Positions 15,187 through 21,167 of a DNA stretch of 21,167 nt are shown here, piece after piece. The stretch is taken from assembly GCA_004553715.1 (NCBI GenBank), contig SFKP01000023.1:1-21167 (forward strand). Reading direction: 5' to 3'. The notes beneath the pieces are model-generated. The model ran no database searches. It was not told the DNA's origin and saw nothing but the letters and a program-made list of their open reading frames with translations. A program made the translations under genes and the position numbers. The stretch's first letter is position 1; every line of letters begins with the position of its first letter. Source of the stretch: Clostridiales bacterium (GTDB taxonomy: Bacteria; Bacillota; Clostridia; TANB77; CAG-508).

Positions 15187-15223
15187 TATAAAAATATTAA
15201 CAGAAGAAAAGAGGGATAAGGTA

Positions 15224-16129
15224 ATGACAAAAAGTATGGATATTGCAGAACAAAATTTATTAGATTACTTAACATCAATTACGAAAAGTCCATTAAATAT
15301 TATAATATTTATAATTGATATTGCACTTGTTATATTTTTAGCAGTAAAACTCTTTAAATTAGTAAAAGAAACAAGAGTATGGCAATTATTAAAAGGAATA
15401 TTAATATTAATTCTTATAACAATATTAAGCGACTTACTTAATTTGCGCATACTAAATTATATTTTAACCTCAGTAATGACTTATGGAGTGCTTTTGCTTA
15501 TTGTTATATTTCAGCCAGAATTAAGAAGAGCATTAGAGCAATTAGGAACAAATAAAATAAGTAAATTTCTAGGAATTGATAAAGATTTAGCAACGAAAAC
15601 AAAAGAATCAATTTATAAAATAGCATTAGCAACACAAGAGCTTGCAAAAAAGAAAATAGGGGCATTAATAGTAATTGAAAGAGATATAAAATTAAAAGAT
15701 ATCATAGATTCAGGAATAGTGCTAGATGCGGAAATATCACCACAATTATTAGTAAATATTTTTACTCCTAATACTCCATTACATGATGGTGCAGTTATAA
15801 TTAGTGAAAACAAAATAAAATCAGCAGCTTGCATGTTACCACTTTCAGATGACAAACATATATCAAAAGGACTAGGAACAAGACATAGGTCAGCAATAGG
15901 TATGTCTAAAGAATCAGATAGTATTGTAGTTGTAGTATCAGAAGAAACGGGTAAAATTTCAATTGCAAAAAATGGTACTCTGATTATGGATGTAAAAGAA
16001 GAAGCATTAAAACAGATATTAATCAAAAATATAGTAACAAAGCAGTTTGGAGAAGAACATTTAAAAGATAAAGTAAAAAAGAAAGCAGAAATAAAAGAAG
16101 AAAATAAAGACAAAAATCCATCAATATAA
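15224..16129 (+). CDS. cdaA: Membrane-bound diadenylate cyclase CdaA
   Basis: Makes cyclic di-AMP from two ATP; c-di-AMP controls potassium and osmolyte transport and cell-wall homeostasis in Gram-positive bacteria. The 301 residues have three membrane segments (about 24-44, 57-75, 83-97), then the DAC domain with DGA (about 188-190) and RHR (about 220-222), the catalytic motifs. The start ATG 15224 follows GAGGGATAAGG; an in-frame TTG at 15176 would overlap the previous gene and is rejected. The usual neighbours cdaR and glmM do not follow: a terminator overlaps the stop and hrcA is next. The C-terminal tail is long, lysine/glutamate-rich (KKKAEIKEENKDK). Confidence 0.95.
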   Translation: MTKSMDIAEQNLLDYLTSITKSPLNIIIFIIDIALVIFLAVKLFKLVKETRVWQLLKGILILILITILSDLLNLRILNYILTSVMTYGVLLLIVIFQPELRRALEQLGTNKISKFLGIDKDLATKTKESIYKIALATQELAKKKIGALIVIERDIKLKDIIDSGIVLDAEISPQLLVNIFTPNTPLHDGAVIISENKIKSAACMLPLSDDKHISKGLGTRHRSAIGMSKESDSIVVVVSEETGKISIAKNGTLIMDVKEEALKQILIKNIVTKQFGEEHLKDKVKKKAEIKEENKDKNPSI

Positions 16130-16142
16130 ATGATGGATTTTT
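16112..16142 (+). terminator. Terminator of cdaA, overlapping its stop codon
   Basis: A perfect 12-bp stem (16112-16123 with 16131-16142) has the cdaA TAA (16127-16129) in its loop; five T close the right arm. Confidence 0.85.
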
Positions 16143-16160
16143 GTAGTTTTTATAAAAAAA

Positions 16161-16187
16161 TTAGCAAACTGTATTGACATTTGCTAA
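16161..16187 (+). promoter_or_regulatory. CIRCE operator 1 (HrcA binding site)
   Basis: TTAGCAAAC-N9-ATTTGCTAA keeps the 9-9-9 CIRCE layout and the TTAGCA...TGCTAA core. It covers the -35 (TTGACA) of the hrcA promoter, so HrcA binding would block RNA polymerase. Confidence 0.8.
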
Positions 16188-16200
16188 AAATGGGTATAAT
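16174..16200 (+). promoter_or_regulatory. Promoter of the hrcA-grpE-dnaK-dnaJ operon
   Basis: TTGACA (16174-16179) and TATAAT (16195-16200) are both consensus, with a short spacer of 15 bases. CIRCE 1 overlaps the -35 and CIRCE 2 starts six bases after the -10. Confidence 0.75.
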
Positions 16201-16205
16201 ATATA

Positions 16206-16232
16206 TTAGCAGTTGAGAAACAAGATTGCTAA
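16206..16232 (+). promoter_or_regulatory. CIRCE operator 2 (HrcA binding site)
   Basis: TTAGCAGTT-N9-GATTGCTAA, 27 bases in the 9-9-9 CIRCE layout with exact TTAGCA/TGCTAA ends; the inner three positions of the arms are imperfect. It covers the transcription start region of the heat-shock operon and the 5' untranslated RNA. Confidence 0.75.
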
Positions 16233-16247
16233 AAGAGGTGAAAAGCA

Positions 16248-17270
16248 GTGTTAAATGAGCGAAAAAAACTAATTCTACAAGCAATAACAGAGTTATATAT
16301 AAATACAGCAGAACCTGTAAGTTCAAATGCAATTTTAGAAAATTACGATTTAGCTTGTAGTAGTGCAACAATCAGAAATGAAATGATGGAGCTAGAACAT
16401 TTAGGATTTCTAGAAAAACCACATACATCTTCTGGTAGAATCCCATCAGGAAAAGGATATAGATTCTATGTAGATGAACTTCTTAATGATGAAAAAATTA
16501 GTGTAGAAGAAATCCAATATATAAAATCAATGTTAGAAACAAAAGTTAACGAAATTGAGGATTTAACAAAAATTGCTACAAATACATTATCAGAGATAAC
16601 TCATTATACTACTGTTGCAATAGGCCCTAATAATAACATAATTCAAGATATAAAATTTGCATTAATTGGAACAAGACTTCTTATGGCAGTTATTCTAACA
16701 GAAAACGGGGCAATTAAAGAAACAATTATAAAATATGATGACGATATTACCGAAAGGCAAGTAGAAGGTTTAAATTATATATTCAATAATAGGTTAAAAG
16801 GGAAACCTTTAGAAAAAATAGATAAACCAATGGAAGAATATATCATTTCAGCAATGAGTGATCAAGCAGATGTTATAAAACCTATTATCAGCCAAATGAA
16901 TAGAAAGATAGAAGAAGCGGGAAACCTATATTTAAAAGGTGCAGATAGATTATTTGACTATCCAGAATTTACAAAAACAGAAAATGCTAAAAATTTGCTT
17001 AGTGTTTTAGGAGCTAAAAATACAATACAAGAGCTTTTAAATTCAGGATTTGCAAAAGAAATCAATGTATATATAGGTGATGAAAACGAGCAAGAAGAGC
17101 TAAAAGATGTAAGCATAATCACATTTAAACATACTTTAGATGGGCACGATATTGGAACAATAGGAATTATTGGACCAAAGAGAATGGATTATTCAAAAGT
17201 TATTTCAATAATGAAATATATTAGTAAGAACTTAAATGAAAAGGCGGATAAACTGAAAGGAGAAGAGTAA
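16248..17270 (+). CDS. hrcA: Heat-inducible transcription repressor HrcA
   Basis: HrcA represses heat-shock operons by binding CIRCE sites, with GroEL as folding partner. The 340 residues include an N-terminal winged helix with the classic SSATIRNEMMELEHLGFLEKPHTSSGRIP (recognition helix and wing), and the C-terminal GAF-like dimer domain ending IGIIGPKRMDYSKVISIMKYI. The GTG start 16248 follows AAAGAGGTG at 7-base spacing. Two CIRCE sites lie immediately upstream, so it represses its own operon. grpE starts two bases after the stop. Confidence 0.96.
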   Translation: MLNERKKLILQAITELYINTAEPVSSNAILENYDLACSSATIRNEMMELEHLGFLEKPHTSSGRIPSGKGYRFYVDELLNDEKISVEEIQYIKSMLETKVNEIEDLTKIATNTLSEITHYTTVAIGPNNNIIQDIKFALIGTRLLMAVILTENGAIKETIIKYDDDITERQVEGLNYIFNNRLKGKPLEKIDKPMEEYIISAMSDQADVIKPIISQMNRKIEEAGNLYLKGADRLFDYPEFTKTENAKNLLSVLGAKNTIQELLNSGFAKEINVYIGDENEQEELKDVSIITFKHTLDGHDIGTIGIIGPKRMDYSKVISIMKYISKNLNEKADKLKGEE

Positions 17271-17272
17271 AT

Positions 17273-17755
17273 TTGGAAGAAAAGAAAGAAGAAGAACTTA
17301 AAGAGGAGTTAAAAGTAGAAAAAAAGTCAAAAGAACAAATCGAATTAGAAGAGACAACTGATAGATTAAAAAGAGTAATGGCAGAATTTGAAAATTACAA
17401 AAAAAGAAGCTCAAAAGAAAGAGATATATTATACAATTCATTAGTTGCAGATATAGTTTCAAAATTTTTACCTGTAGTAGACAACTTAGAAAAAGCAGTA
17501 GAAAATAAATGCAAAGATGAGAATTTTAAACAAGGAATAGAACTTATTCTAAAGCAAATTAAAGAAATATTTAAAAATCTTGGAGTAGAAGAAATCGAGA
17601 CAGTAGGTAAAACCTTTGACCCAGAAGTTCATGAGGCAGTATCAAGCGTTGTAGATGAAAATTTAGGCGAAAAAGAAATAAAAGAAGAATTTAGAAAAGG
17701 CTACAAAATAGGATTAAAAGTTATAAGACACGCTATGGTAGTCGTTGCAAATTAG
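17273..17755 (+). CDS. grpE: GrpE nucleotide-exchange factor
   Basis: Releases ADP from DnaK. The 160 residues have a charged coiled-coil N-terminus (long Glu/Lys helix, about 1-60) and the beta-wing domain with the family motifs FENYKKR, PVVDNLEKA, KNLGVEEI, FDPEVHEAV and GYKIGLKVIRHAMVVV. The start is TTG 17273 behind AAAGGAGAAGAG. DnaK follows 42 bases after the stop. Normal length. Confidence 0.96.
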   Translation: MEEKKEEELKEELKVEKKSKEQIELEETTDRLKRVMAEFENYKKRSSKERDILYNSLVADIVSKFLPVVDNLEKAVENKCKDENFKQGIELILKQIKEIFKNLGVEEIETVGKTFDPEVHEAVSSVVDENLGEKEIKEEFRKGYKIGLKVIRHAMVVVAN

Positions 17756-17797
17756 TTATTAATTTTTAAAATATAAATAAAGAAAGGAGACATATAT

Positions 17798-19522
17798 ATG
17801 TCAAAAATTATTGGTATCGATTTAGGTACAACAAACTCATGCGTTGCAGTTATGGAAGGTGGAGAACCAGTTGTTATTCCAAACCCAGAAGGAAATAGAA
17901 CAACTCCATCAGTAGTTGCATTTTCAAAAAATGGTGAAAGATTAGTTGGACAAATAGCAAAACGTCAAGCAGTAACAAATCCAGACCATACAGTTATCTC
18001 AATAAAAAGAGATATGGGAACAAACAAAAAAATAAAAATTGAAGGAGATGAATTTACACCACAAGAGATTTCAGCAATGATTCTTCAAAAATTAAAAACA
18101 GATGCAGAAAATTATTTAGGACAAAAAGTTACACAAGCAGTTATCACAGTTCCAGCATATTTTAGTGATAGCCAAAGACAAGCAACAAAAGATGCAGGTA
18201 AGATAGCAGGTTTAGAGGTCTTAAGAATTATAAACGAGCCAACAGCTGCAGCTCTTGCTTATGGAATGGATAAAGAAGACAAAGACCAAAAAATAATGGT
18301 ATATGACCTAGGTGGAGGAACATTTGATGTTTCAATACTAGATATTGGAGATGGAGTATTTGAAGTTTTAGCAACTAGTGGAAACAATAGACTAGGTGGT
18401 GATGATTTCGACCAAAGAATCATAAACTATTTAGTAGAAGAATTCAAAAAAGATCAAGGAATTGATTTAAGCTCTGATAAACAAGCAATGCAAAGGCTAA
18501 AAGAAGCAGCAGAAAAAGCTAAAATAGAATTATCAGGCGTAGGACAAACAAATATTAACTTACCATATATTACAGCAGATAGCTCTGGACCAAAACATTT
18601 AGATATAACTTTAACAAGAGCAAAATTTGAAGATTTAATAAGAGATTTAATTGAAGCAACAACAGGTCCTGTAAATCAAGCTTTAAAAGATTCAGGATTA
18701 ACAGCAGCTCAAATTGACCAAGTACTATTAGTTGGTGGTTCAACAAGAGTTCCAGCAGTACAAGAAGCTGTTAGAAAAATAATAAACAAAGAACCAAATA
18801 AAGGAATAAACCCAGATGAATGTGTTGCAATAAATACAACAATACCAACTAAAAAATCACAAATATTCTCAACAGCAGCAGATGGTCAAACAAGTGTTGA
18901 AGTTCATGTTCTACAAGGTGAGCGTGAAATGGCAGCATATAACAAAACACTGGGAAGATTCCAATTATCAGGAATTCCACCAGCACCAAGAGGAATACCA
19001 CAAATTGAAGTTACATTTGATATTGATGCAAACGGTATAGTTCATGTTTCAGCAAAAGATATGGCAACAGGAAATGAACAAAATGTTTCAATAACAGCAA
19101 GCTCTAACTTATCAGAAGATGATATTCAAAAAGCTGTAAAAGATGCAGAAGCACATGCTGCAGAAGACAAGAAAAAGAAAGAAGAAGTTGAAGTTAAAAA
19201 CAATGCAGAAAGCTTAGTATATAGCAGTGAAAAAACACTAGAAGAAGTAGGAGACAAAATTAGTGCTGAAGAAAAAGCTAAAGTACAAACTGAAATTGAT
19301 AATGTAAAAAAAGCATTAGAAACAAATAATACAGAAACAATAAAAGATGCAACAGAAAAATTAACTACAGTATTCTACCAAGTTTCTGAACAACTATATA
19401 AACAAAATGCAGCAGCAGCAGGGACAGAAGGACAAAATGCAGGAGCAGAAGGCGCTACAAATGACGGAAATGTTTATGATGCAGATTACAAAGTAGAAGA
19501 TGACGGTAATAACAATCAATAA
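17798..19522 (+). CDS. dnaK: Hsp70 chaperone DnaK with an internal 41-residue deletion
   Basis: DnaK binds unfolded peptides with ATP control, helped by DnaJ and GrpE. The 574 residues start MSKIIGIDLGTTNSCVAV (phosphate loop) and contain the VYDLGGGTFDVSIL phosphate 2 segment, LVGGSTRVPAV (adenosine motif), QGEREMAAYNKTLGRF and ITASSNLSEDDIQ of the substrate domain, and a DDGNNNQ tail rather than EEVxD. Directly after NPDECVAI the sequence continues NTTIPTKKSQ, so the block from GAAIQGG through the linker VLLLDVTPLSLG to just before NTTIP, about 41 residues, is missing in frame. This removes the last nucleotide-domain strand, the interdomain linker and the first substrate-domain strands, so allosteric coupling should be lost. 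A real deletion or an assembly deletion are both possible. Start follows AAAGGAGAC. Confidence 0.95.
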   Translation: MSKIIGIDLGTTNSCVAVMEGGEPVVIPNPEGNRTTPSVVAFSKNGERLVGQIAKRQAVTNPDHTVISIKRDMGTNKKIKIEGDEFTPQEISAMILQKLKTDAENYLGQKVTQAVITVPAYFSDSQRQATKDAGKIAGLEVLRIINEPTAAALAYGMDKEDKDQKIMVYDLGGGTFDVSILDIGDGVFEVLATSGNNRLGGDDFDQRIINYLVEEFKKDQGIDLSSDKQAMQRLKEAAEKAKIELSGVGQTNINLPYITADSSGPKHLDITLTRAKFEDLIRDLIEATTGPVNQALKDSGLTAAQIDQVLLVGGSTRVPAVQEAVRKIINKEPNKGINPDECVAINTTIPTKKSQIFSTAADGQTSVEVHVLQGEREMAAYNKTLGRFQLSGIPPAPRGIPQIEVTFDIDANGIVHVSAKDMATGNEQNVSITASSNLSEDDIQKAVKDAEAHAAEDKKKKEEVEVKNNAESLVYSSEKTLEEVGDKISAEEKAKVQTEIDNVKKALETNNTETIKDATEKLTTVFYQVSEQLYKQNAAAAGTEGQNAGAEGATNDGNVYDADYKVEDDGNNNQ

Positions 19523-19538
19523 TTAGTTGTATAATATT

Positions 19539-19569
19539 GGCATACCTCCCTGTTTTAAGGGAGGTAGCC
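19539..19569 (+). other. Hairpin between dnaK and dnaJ
   Basis: TACCTCCCT (19543-19551) pairs with AGGGAGGTA (19558-19566) around GTTTTA; GGC/GCC can extend the stem with an A bulge. No U-run follows, so it is more likely an mRNA-processing or attenuation element separating dnaK from dnaJ dosage than a true terminator. Confidence 0.6.
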
Positions 19570-19647
19570 GTATCATTATACAAAAAATTATATGTGTATT
19601 TATGACTTAAATATAGATATAATTTTTTAAAGGAGAAAGATTTAAAA

Positions 19648-20805
19648 ATGGCAAATAAAAGAGATTTTTATGAAGTTTTAGGAATAGAAAAAACAGCAAC
19701 AGATGAAGAAATAAAAAGAGCATACAGAAAACTAGCAAAAAAATATCATCCAGATGCAAACCCAGATAATAAAAAAGAAGCAGAAGAAAAGTTTAAAGAA
19801 GTATCAGAGGCATATGAAACCTTATCTAATCCACAAAAAAGACAAATGTATGATAGATTTGGACCAGATGGCCCACAAGGATTCGGCGGGGCTGGAGGAC
19901 AAGGCGGAAATTATTATTCATACTCTACTTCTGGGTTTGATGGATTTAATGACTTCGGAGATTTAGGAGATATCTTCTCATCAATATTTGGTGGAGGTTC
20001 TGGCTTTGGTGGCAGAACAAAACAATCAAATGGACCTAAAAAAGGAAGAGACTTAAAATATAATATGGATATAACCTTTGAAGAATCATTTAAAGGTGTA
20101 AAAAAAGAAATAACTATTTCAAGATATGAGATATGTGGTACTTGTAAAGGAGCAAAAGCAAAACCAGGAACAAAATCTACTACATGTAAAATGTGTAATG
20201 GAACAGGAGTAATTAGGCAAACTGTGTCTACATTATTAGGTCAAATGCAAACAACGAAAACTTGTACAAATTGTAATGGAGAAGGAACTATTATAGAAGA
20301 AAAATGTGCAGAATGTAGAGGAAAAGGAAAGATTAGAAAAACAGTAAAAATACAAGTAGCAATTCCTGCAGGAATTGCAGATGGTCAAACAATAGTATTA
20401 AGAGGAGAAGGCGAACCAGGTGAAAAAGGTGGACCAAGAGGCGATTTATATATAGTTTTAACAGTAAGAAGACATAGCATATTTAAAAGACAAGGAGACA
20501 ATGTTTTATGTAATATTCCAATAACATTTACACAAGCTACATTAGGAGCAGAATTAGAAATACCAATGGTAGATGGAACAAAAGAAAAATACATCATTCC
20601 AGAAGGGACACAAGAAGGCACCAAATTTACAATAAAAGGAAAAGGTTTCCCAGCAGCACACGGAAAATGGAGTGGAGATTATGTGTTTACAGTAGGAATA
20701 CAAGTTCCTAAAAAACTAACAGCAGAACAAAGAGAGTTATTAAATAAGCTAGCTAAAACTATGAATGAACAACCACCAGTTAAAAAAAGAGGACTTTTTA
20801 GTTAA
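19648..20805 (+). CDS. dnaJ: DnaJ (Hsp40) co-chaperone
   Basis: DnaJ delivers clients to DnaK and stimulates its ATPase. The 385 residues have the J-domain with HPD (about 34-36), a Gly/Phe linker, four zinc motifs (CGTCKG, CKMCNGTG, CTNCNGEG, CAECRGKG) and the C-terminal substrate domain. The first zinc motif lacks the usual second Gly (CGTCKGAKA), a small variation. ATG 19648 follows AAAGGAGAAAG. It is separated from dnaK by 125 bases with a hairpin. No terminator is visible; a new promoter begins four bases after the stop. Confidence 0.96.
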   Translation: MANKRDFYEVLGIEKTATDEEIKRAYRKLAKKYHPDANPDNKKEAEEKFKEVSEAYETLSNPQKRQMYDRFGPDGPQGFGGAGGQGGNYYSYSTSGFDGFNDFGDLGDIFSSIFGGGSGFGGRTKQSNGPKKGRDLKYNMDITFEESFKGVKKEITISRYEICGTCKGAKAKPGTKSTTCKMCNGTGVIRQTVSTLLGQMQTTKTCTNCNGEGTIIEEKCAECRGKGKIRKTVKIQVAIPAGIADGQTIVLRGEGEPGEKGGPRGDLYIVLTVRRHSIFKRQGDNVLCNIPITFTQATLGAELEIPMVDGTKEKYIIPEGTQEGTKFTIKGKGFPAAHGKWSGDYVFTVGIQVPKKLTAEQRELLNKLAKTMNEQPPVKKRGLFS

Positions 20806-20808
20806 AAC

Positions 20809-20837
20809 TTGACAAATATGAAAAAAAAACATATAAT
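20809..20837 (+). promoter_or_regulatory. Fully consensus promoter downstream of dnaJ
   Basis: TTGACA (20809-20814), 17-base spacer, TATAAT (20832-20837): a perfect sigma-A promoter, the best in the window. Its -35 begins 4 bases after the dnaJ stop. It drives the small membrane peptide at 20886. Confidence 0.85.
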
Positions 20838-20885
20838 GATATATGTATTAGAGGAAATTTAAGATATTAAGATAGGAGAATAAAT

Positions 20886-21035
20886 ATGTTAGCTAAATGT
20901 TGGAAAAAAATACTTATAGTAATTTTAATAATAGCATGTTTTTGGAATATATTTAATAAATTATCTAAAGTTATATCATTTGATGAAACAATATTATCAA
21001 TAAAAAGCAGTATAAATAAGGCAATTGGGAAATAA
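20886..21035 (+). CDS. Small single-pass membrane peptide (49 aa)
   Basis: ATG 20886 follows GATAGGAGAAT. The product has a short N-terminal charged segment (MLAKCWKK), one membrane helix (about 9-22: ILIVILIIACFWNI) and a Lys/Ser-rich C-terminal part. A perfect promoter 50 bases upstream suggests strong independent expression. Size and layout resemble type I toxin or small stress membrane peptides, but no family match can be claimed. The palindromic repeat begins two bases after its stop. An antisense RNA or other partner is not evident. Confidence 0.6.
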   Translation: MLAKCWKKILIVILIIACFWNIFNKLSKVISFDETILSIKSSINKAIGK

Positions 21036-21036
21036 A

Positions 21037-21167
21037 TGTTAATGTTCAGGCCCAAATTTTCAAATTAATAGCTCCACGTGTCGGTTGCACTTTTCTTTTC
21101 GTGCTTTAGCCTAAGAAAAGAAAATGTCCAACCGACAGCAAGATGGAGCGGATTATATATTAATTAG
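21037..21167 (+). repeat. 131-bp dispersed palindromic element, copy 2 (ends at window edge)
   Basis: 96% identical to 8940-9070 (5 substitutions, no gaps). It contains the same hairpin arms (GCTCCA/TGGAGC, TGTCGGTTG/CAACCGACA, the CT-rich/AG-rich inner stem) and loop. The window ends at the exact base where similarity between the two copies ends in copy 1, consistent with an assembly break at a repeat. Confidence 0.85.

Noticed and set aside
15176..15223. TTG 15176 as the start of cdaA
   Set aside because: It overlaps the previous small gene and has no ribosome site; ATG 15224 has one.
19618..19623. TATAAT as a dnaJ promoter
   Set aside because: It lies so close to the dnaJ ribosome site that the transcript would lack a useful leader, and there is no -35.
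1..21167. CRISPR arrays, tRNA or rRNA genes, insertion sequences or prophage genes
   Set aside because: No regularly spaced direct repeats, tRNA cloverleaf, rRNA segment or transposase/integrase was seen.

Overview
The window is AT-rich (roughly 30% G+C by eye) and every convincing gene lies on the + strand. The gene order is typical of a low-GC Gram-positive bacterium: rpsF-ssb-rpsR, a split transketolase, ftsE-ftsX followed by a PcsB/CwlO-type hydrolase and a CtpA-type protease, cdaA, and a CIRCE-controlled hrcA-grpE-dnaK-dnaJ operon. Together with arginine written almost only as AGA/AGG, TTG/GTG starts and strong GGAGG sites, this suggests an uncultured gut-type Clostridia lineage. That placement is inference.

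Layout: (1) 3-671, the 3' end of a probable surface protein. (2) 892-1969, rpsF-ssb-rpsR with promoter and terminator. (3) 2091-3866, two-subunit transketolase. (4) 3885-8070, the division and cell-wall cluster ftsE-ftsX-M23 hydrolase-S41 protease. (5) 8088-8921, a patatin-like lipase followed by a 131-bp palindromic repeat. (6) 9207-14702, a run of small accessory enzymes: shikimate-dehydrogenase-like protein, P-loop kinase, SDR, flavin protein, Cys-rich redox protein, Nudix, IMPase-like and MBL-fold. (7) 14858-16142, two small proteins and the c-di-AMP synthase CdaA. (8) 16161-20805, the heat-shock operon with two CIRCE operators. (9) 20809-21167, a consensus promoter, a 49-residue membrane peptide and a second copy of the palindromic repeat. 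The window ends exactly where the two copies stop matching, as expected if an assembly broke at a dispersed repeat.

Main discovery candidate: three genes (S41 protease, SDR, C_GCAxxG redox protein) are each split by an apparent +1 shift. In all three, the shift falls exactly on an in-frame CGG codon: CTT-CGG-A, TCT-CGG-G and ATG-CGG-A. In a manual scan I found no other in-frame CGG in any gene of the window; every other CGG triplet is out of frame or intergenic. Reading CGGR as one residue, or skipping the C and reading GGR as Gly, restores each protein family. This is hard to explain as random error. It suggests that CGG is unassigned or starved in this organism and serves as a tolerated or programmed +1 frameshift site.

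Other anomalies: DnaK lacks a contiguous block of about 41 residues that includes the interdomain linker. The signal peptide of the M23 hydrolase needs a +1 shift with no CGG nearby. A 47-bp exact repeat precedes two unrelated genes.
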